DNA of 64,000 nucleotides from NCBI RefSeq assembly GCF_003254745.1, contig NZ_QKXH01000003.1:372001-436000 (forward strand). Reading direction: 5' to 3'. The position numbers and the translations under genes were made by a program. Position 1 is the first letter of the stretch. Each line of letters starts with the position of its first letter. The notes beneath the pieces are model-generated. The model ran no database searches, had not been told where the DNA came from, and worked only from the letters and a program-made list of their open reading frames with translations. This DNA comes from Flavobacterium aquariorum. Lineage in GTDB: Bacteria; Bacteroidota; Bacteroidia; Flavobacteriales; Flavobacteriaceae. Shown here piece by piece: positions 63,000 through 64,000 of this stretch.

Positions 63000-63911
63000 T
63001 CAAATTAAACGGACTACAAAGTACCAAAACAACAAAGTGAAAAATGAAATAGGAATTCCAAAACCAATCATCATACTACTCAATCTTGGTTTCAACCCAT
63101 AAGTAGAAGCTAATATGCAACCCGTAATCATAGGTGCCATCGCCGATTCTAATATAGCCACTTGAATATCTTTCGAATGTTGATGTAACACTATCACGTA
63201 TAAAAAATAGATAATGGCAGGAGTCAAAATTAATTTATAAAACAATCCCAAACCTAAAAAATCCCAATGCATACTCCTTTTTTCAAAACGCAATTGCAAT
63301 CCCACTGAAAGTAATGCCAAAGGAGTCACTGCACTACCCACCGACTTGAATAACCATTGTTCCCAATCTTGAAAATCGAATTGAAAAAAATTCATCAAAC
63401 AGGCTATACAAAAAGTAATGAATGGAGGAAAAAAAGCAATCTTTTTGGCTATTTGCACACTACTCAAACTTCCCTTCGCATAGATCGTGGCAACCAAAAT
63501 GCCCAAAGTAGAAAGTACCACAAAAGAACCTGGCTGATCAACGATAATGGCCGTTTTCAAACCCTCCTCTCCATACAATGCTTCAATTATTGGAAAACCT
63601 AAAAAAGAAGTATTACTAAGTCCCGCACAAATAATCAAACAACCTATGAGCTTTCTTGGCCATCCTCTTTTTTTCCCTAAGTAACTAAAAAAGAAATAAG
63701 AAACAACAAATCCTATCCAAGCCACTCCAATCGGAAACAGTAATTGATTGTCCCACTTAATTTTCGGAATATAATATAACGCTAAAGCGGGAAGACAAAT
63801 ATAGACGACAATCCAATTTAGAATCTTATGCGCATTTTTGGGTATTTGCTTTATGTTTTGCAAAATAATACCAAGGAATAAGAAAACAAAAATGAGAATA
63901 AAGTTGTTCAT
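63000..63911 (-). CDS. AEC-family transporter (auxin efflux carrier type)
   Basis: 303 residues, about ten membrane helices in two five-helix halves. Typical pieces are FLFLGIILQNIKQIPKNAHKILNWIVVYICLPALALYYI (in outline, first two helices), CAGLSNTSFLGFPIIEALYGEEGL with the conserved N-x-x-x-x-G-x-P of helix 4, and ILESAMAPMITGCILASTYGLKPRL late in the protein. Exports or takes up organic anions such as malate or amino-acid derivatives; the substrate is unknown. The ATG at 63911 gives a complete protein. The last 89 nt of the window after it hold no gene I can support. Confidence 0.9.
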   Translation of the reverse strand: MNNFILIFVFLFLGIILQNIKQIPKNAHKILNWIVVYICLPALALYYIPKIKWDNQLLFPIGVAWIGFVVSYFFFSYLGKKRGWPRKLIGCLIICAGLSNTSFLGFPIIEALYGEEGLKTAIIVDQPGSFVVLSTLGILVATIYAKGSLSSVQIAKKIAFFPPFITFCIACLMNFFQFDFQDWEQWLFKSVGSAVTPLALLSVGLQLRFEKRSMHWDFLGLGLFYKLILTPAIIYFLYVIVLHQHSKDIQVAILESAMAPMITGCILASTYGLKPRLSSMMIGFGIPISFFTLLFWYFVVRLI

Positions 63912-64000
63912 CGCATAAAATAGAACACAAAAATACCACTAAAAACACTTTAAGCAAAACCAATCTATTTAATTAAACGCAATAAGTGAAAAAAATATTT

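Overview
The window is a chromosomal segment of a low-GC Bacteroidota, almost certainly a Flavobacterium. Three things point there: promoters of the TTG-N19/21-TAnnTTTG type, lineage-typical proteins (SecD-SecF fusion, short 311-residue malate dehydrogenase, TonB receptors with Flavobacteriia architecture), and the conserved order RSH - Fur - PurA. No tRNA, rRNA, CRISPR array, insertion sequence or prophage is visible.

Layout. (1) 1-10680, iron and flavin redox locus, all on the plus strand: the C-terminal end of one TonB-dependent receptor, a PepSY membrane protein, an exported ankyrin protein, a DUF2271 protein with a flavinylation-like TGAS motif, a PepSY-flavodoxin-FNR fusion, ApbE flavin transferase and a complete siderophore receptor. 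Together they suggest ferrisiderophore import plus membrane-linked reduction. (2) 10781-24139, mostly housekeeping: amino-acid permease, valS, DUF1573, a two-lobed retropepsin-like/PDZ protein, aminotransferase, folE, cysS, yidD, lgt, then mdaB with a frameshifted YgiN-like partner and a divergent LysR regulator. (3) 24161-35925, information processing on the minus strand: secDF, mdh, gyrB, and an operon gatC-gatA-gatB/aspS in which GatB is fused in frame to a complete aspartyl-tRNA synthetase. (4) 36162-44137, a minus-strand run: amidohydrolase lipoprotein, GreA/GreB-like protein, outer-membrane barrel, PhzF-like protein and a large TPR protein. (5) 44353-53790, ftsE followed by a surface-polysaccharide cluster: four glycosyltransferases, a 3,4-ketoisomerase, a sugar aminotransferase, two acyltransferase types and a flippase. 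(6) 53922-63911: TRIC channel, SpoU methyltransferase, serine hydrolase, RSH, Fur, PurA, NudK-like NUDIX, 1-Cys peroxiredoxin and an AEC transporter.

The most distinctive item is the GatB-AspRS fusion. It would place tRNA aspartylation and tRNA-dependent amidation in one polypeptide, and its anticodon-binding domain carries the RDHG histidine associated with non-discriminating AspRS. Other new-looking signals are a 13-base near-palindrome just after the start sites of two iron-locus promoters, three copies of a structured intergenic repeat family, a separate hairpin-rich element before fur, and the mdaB/ygiN frameshift.

Gene families are assigned by recognising motifs in the translations. 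No database search was run.
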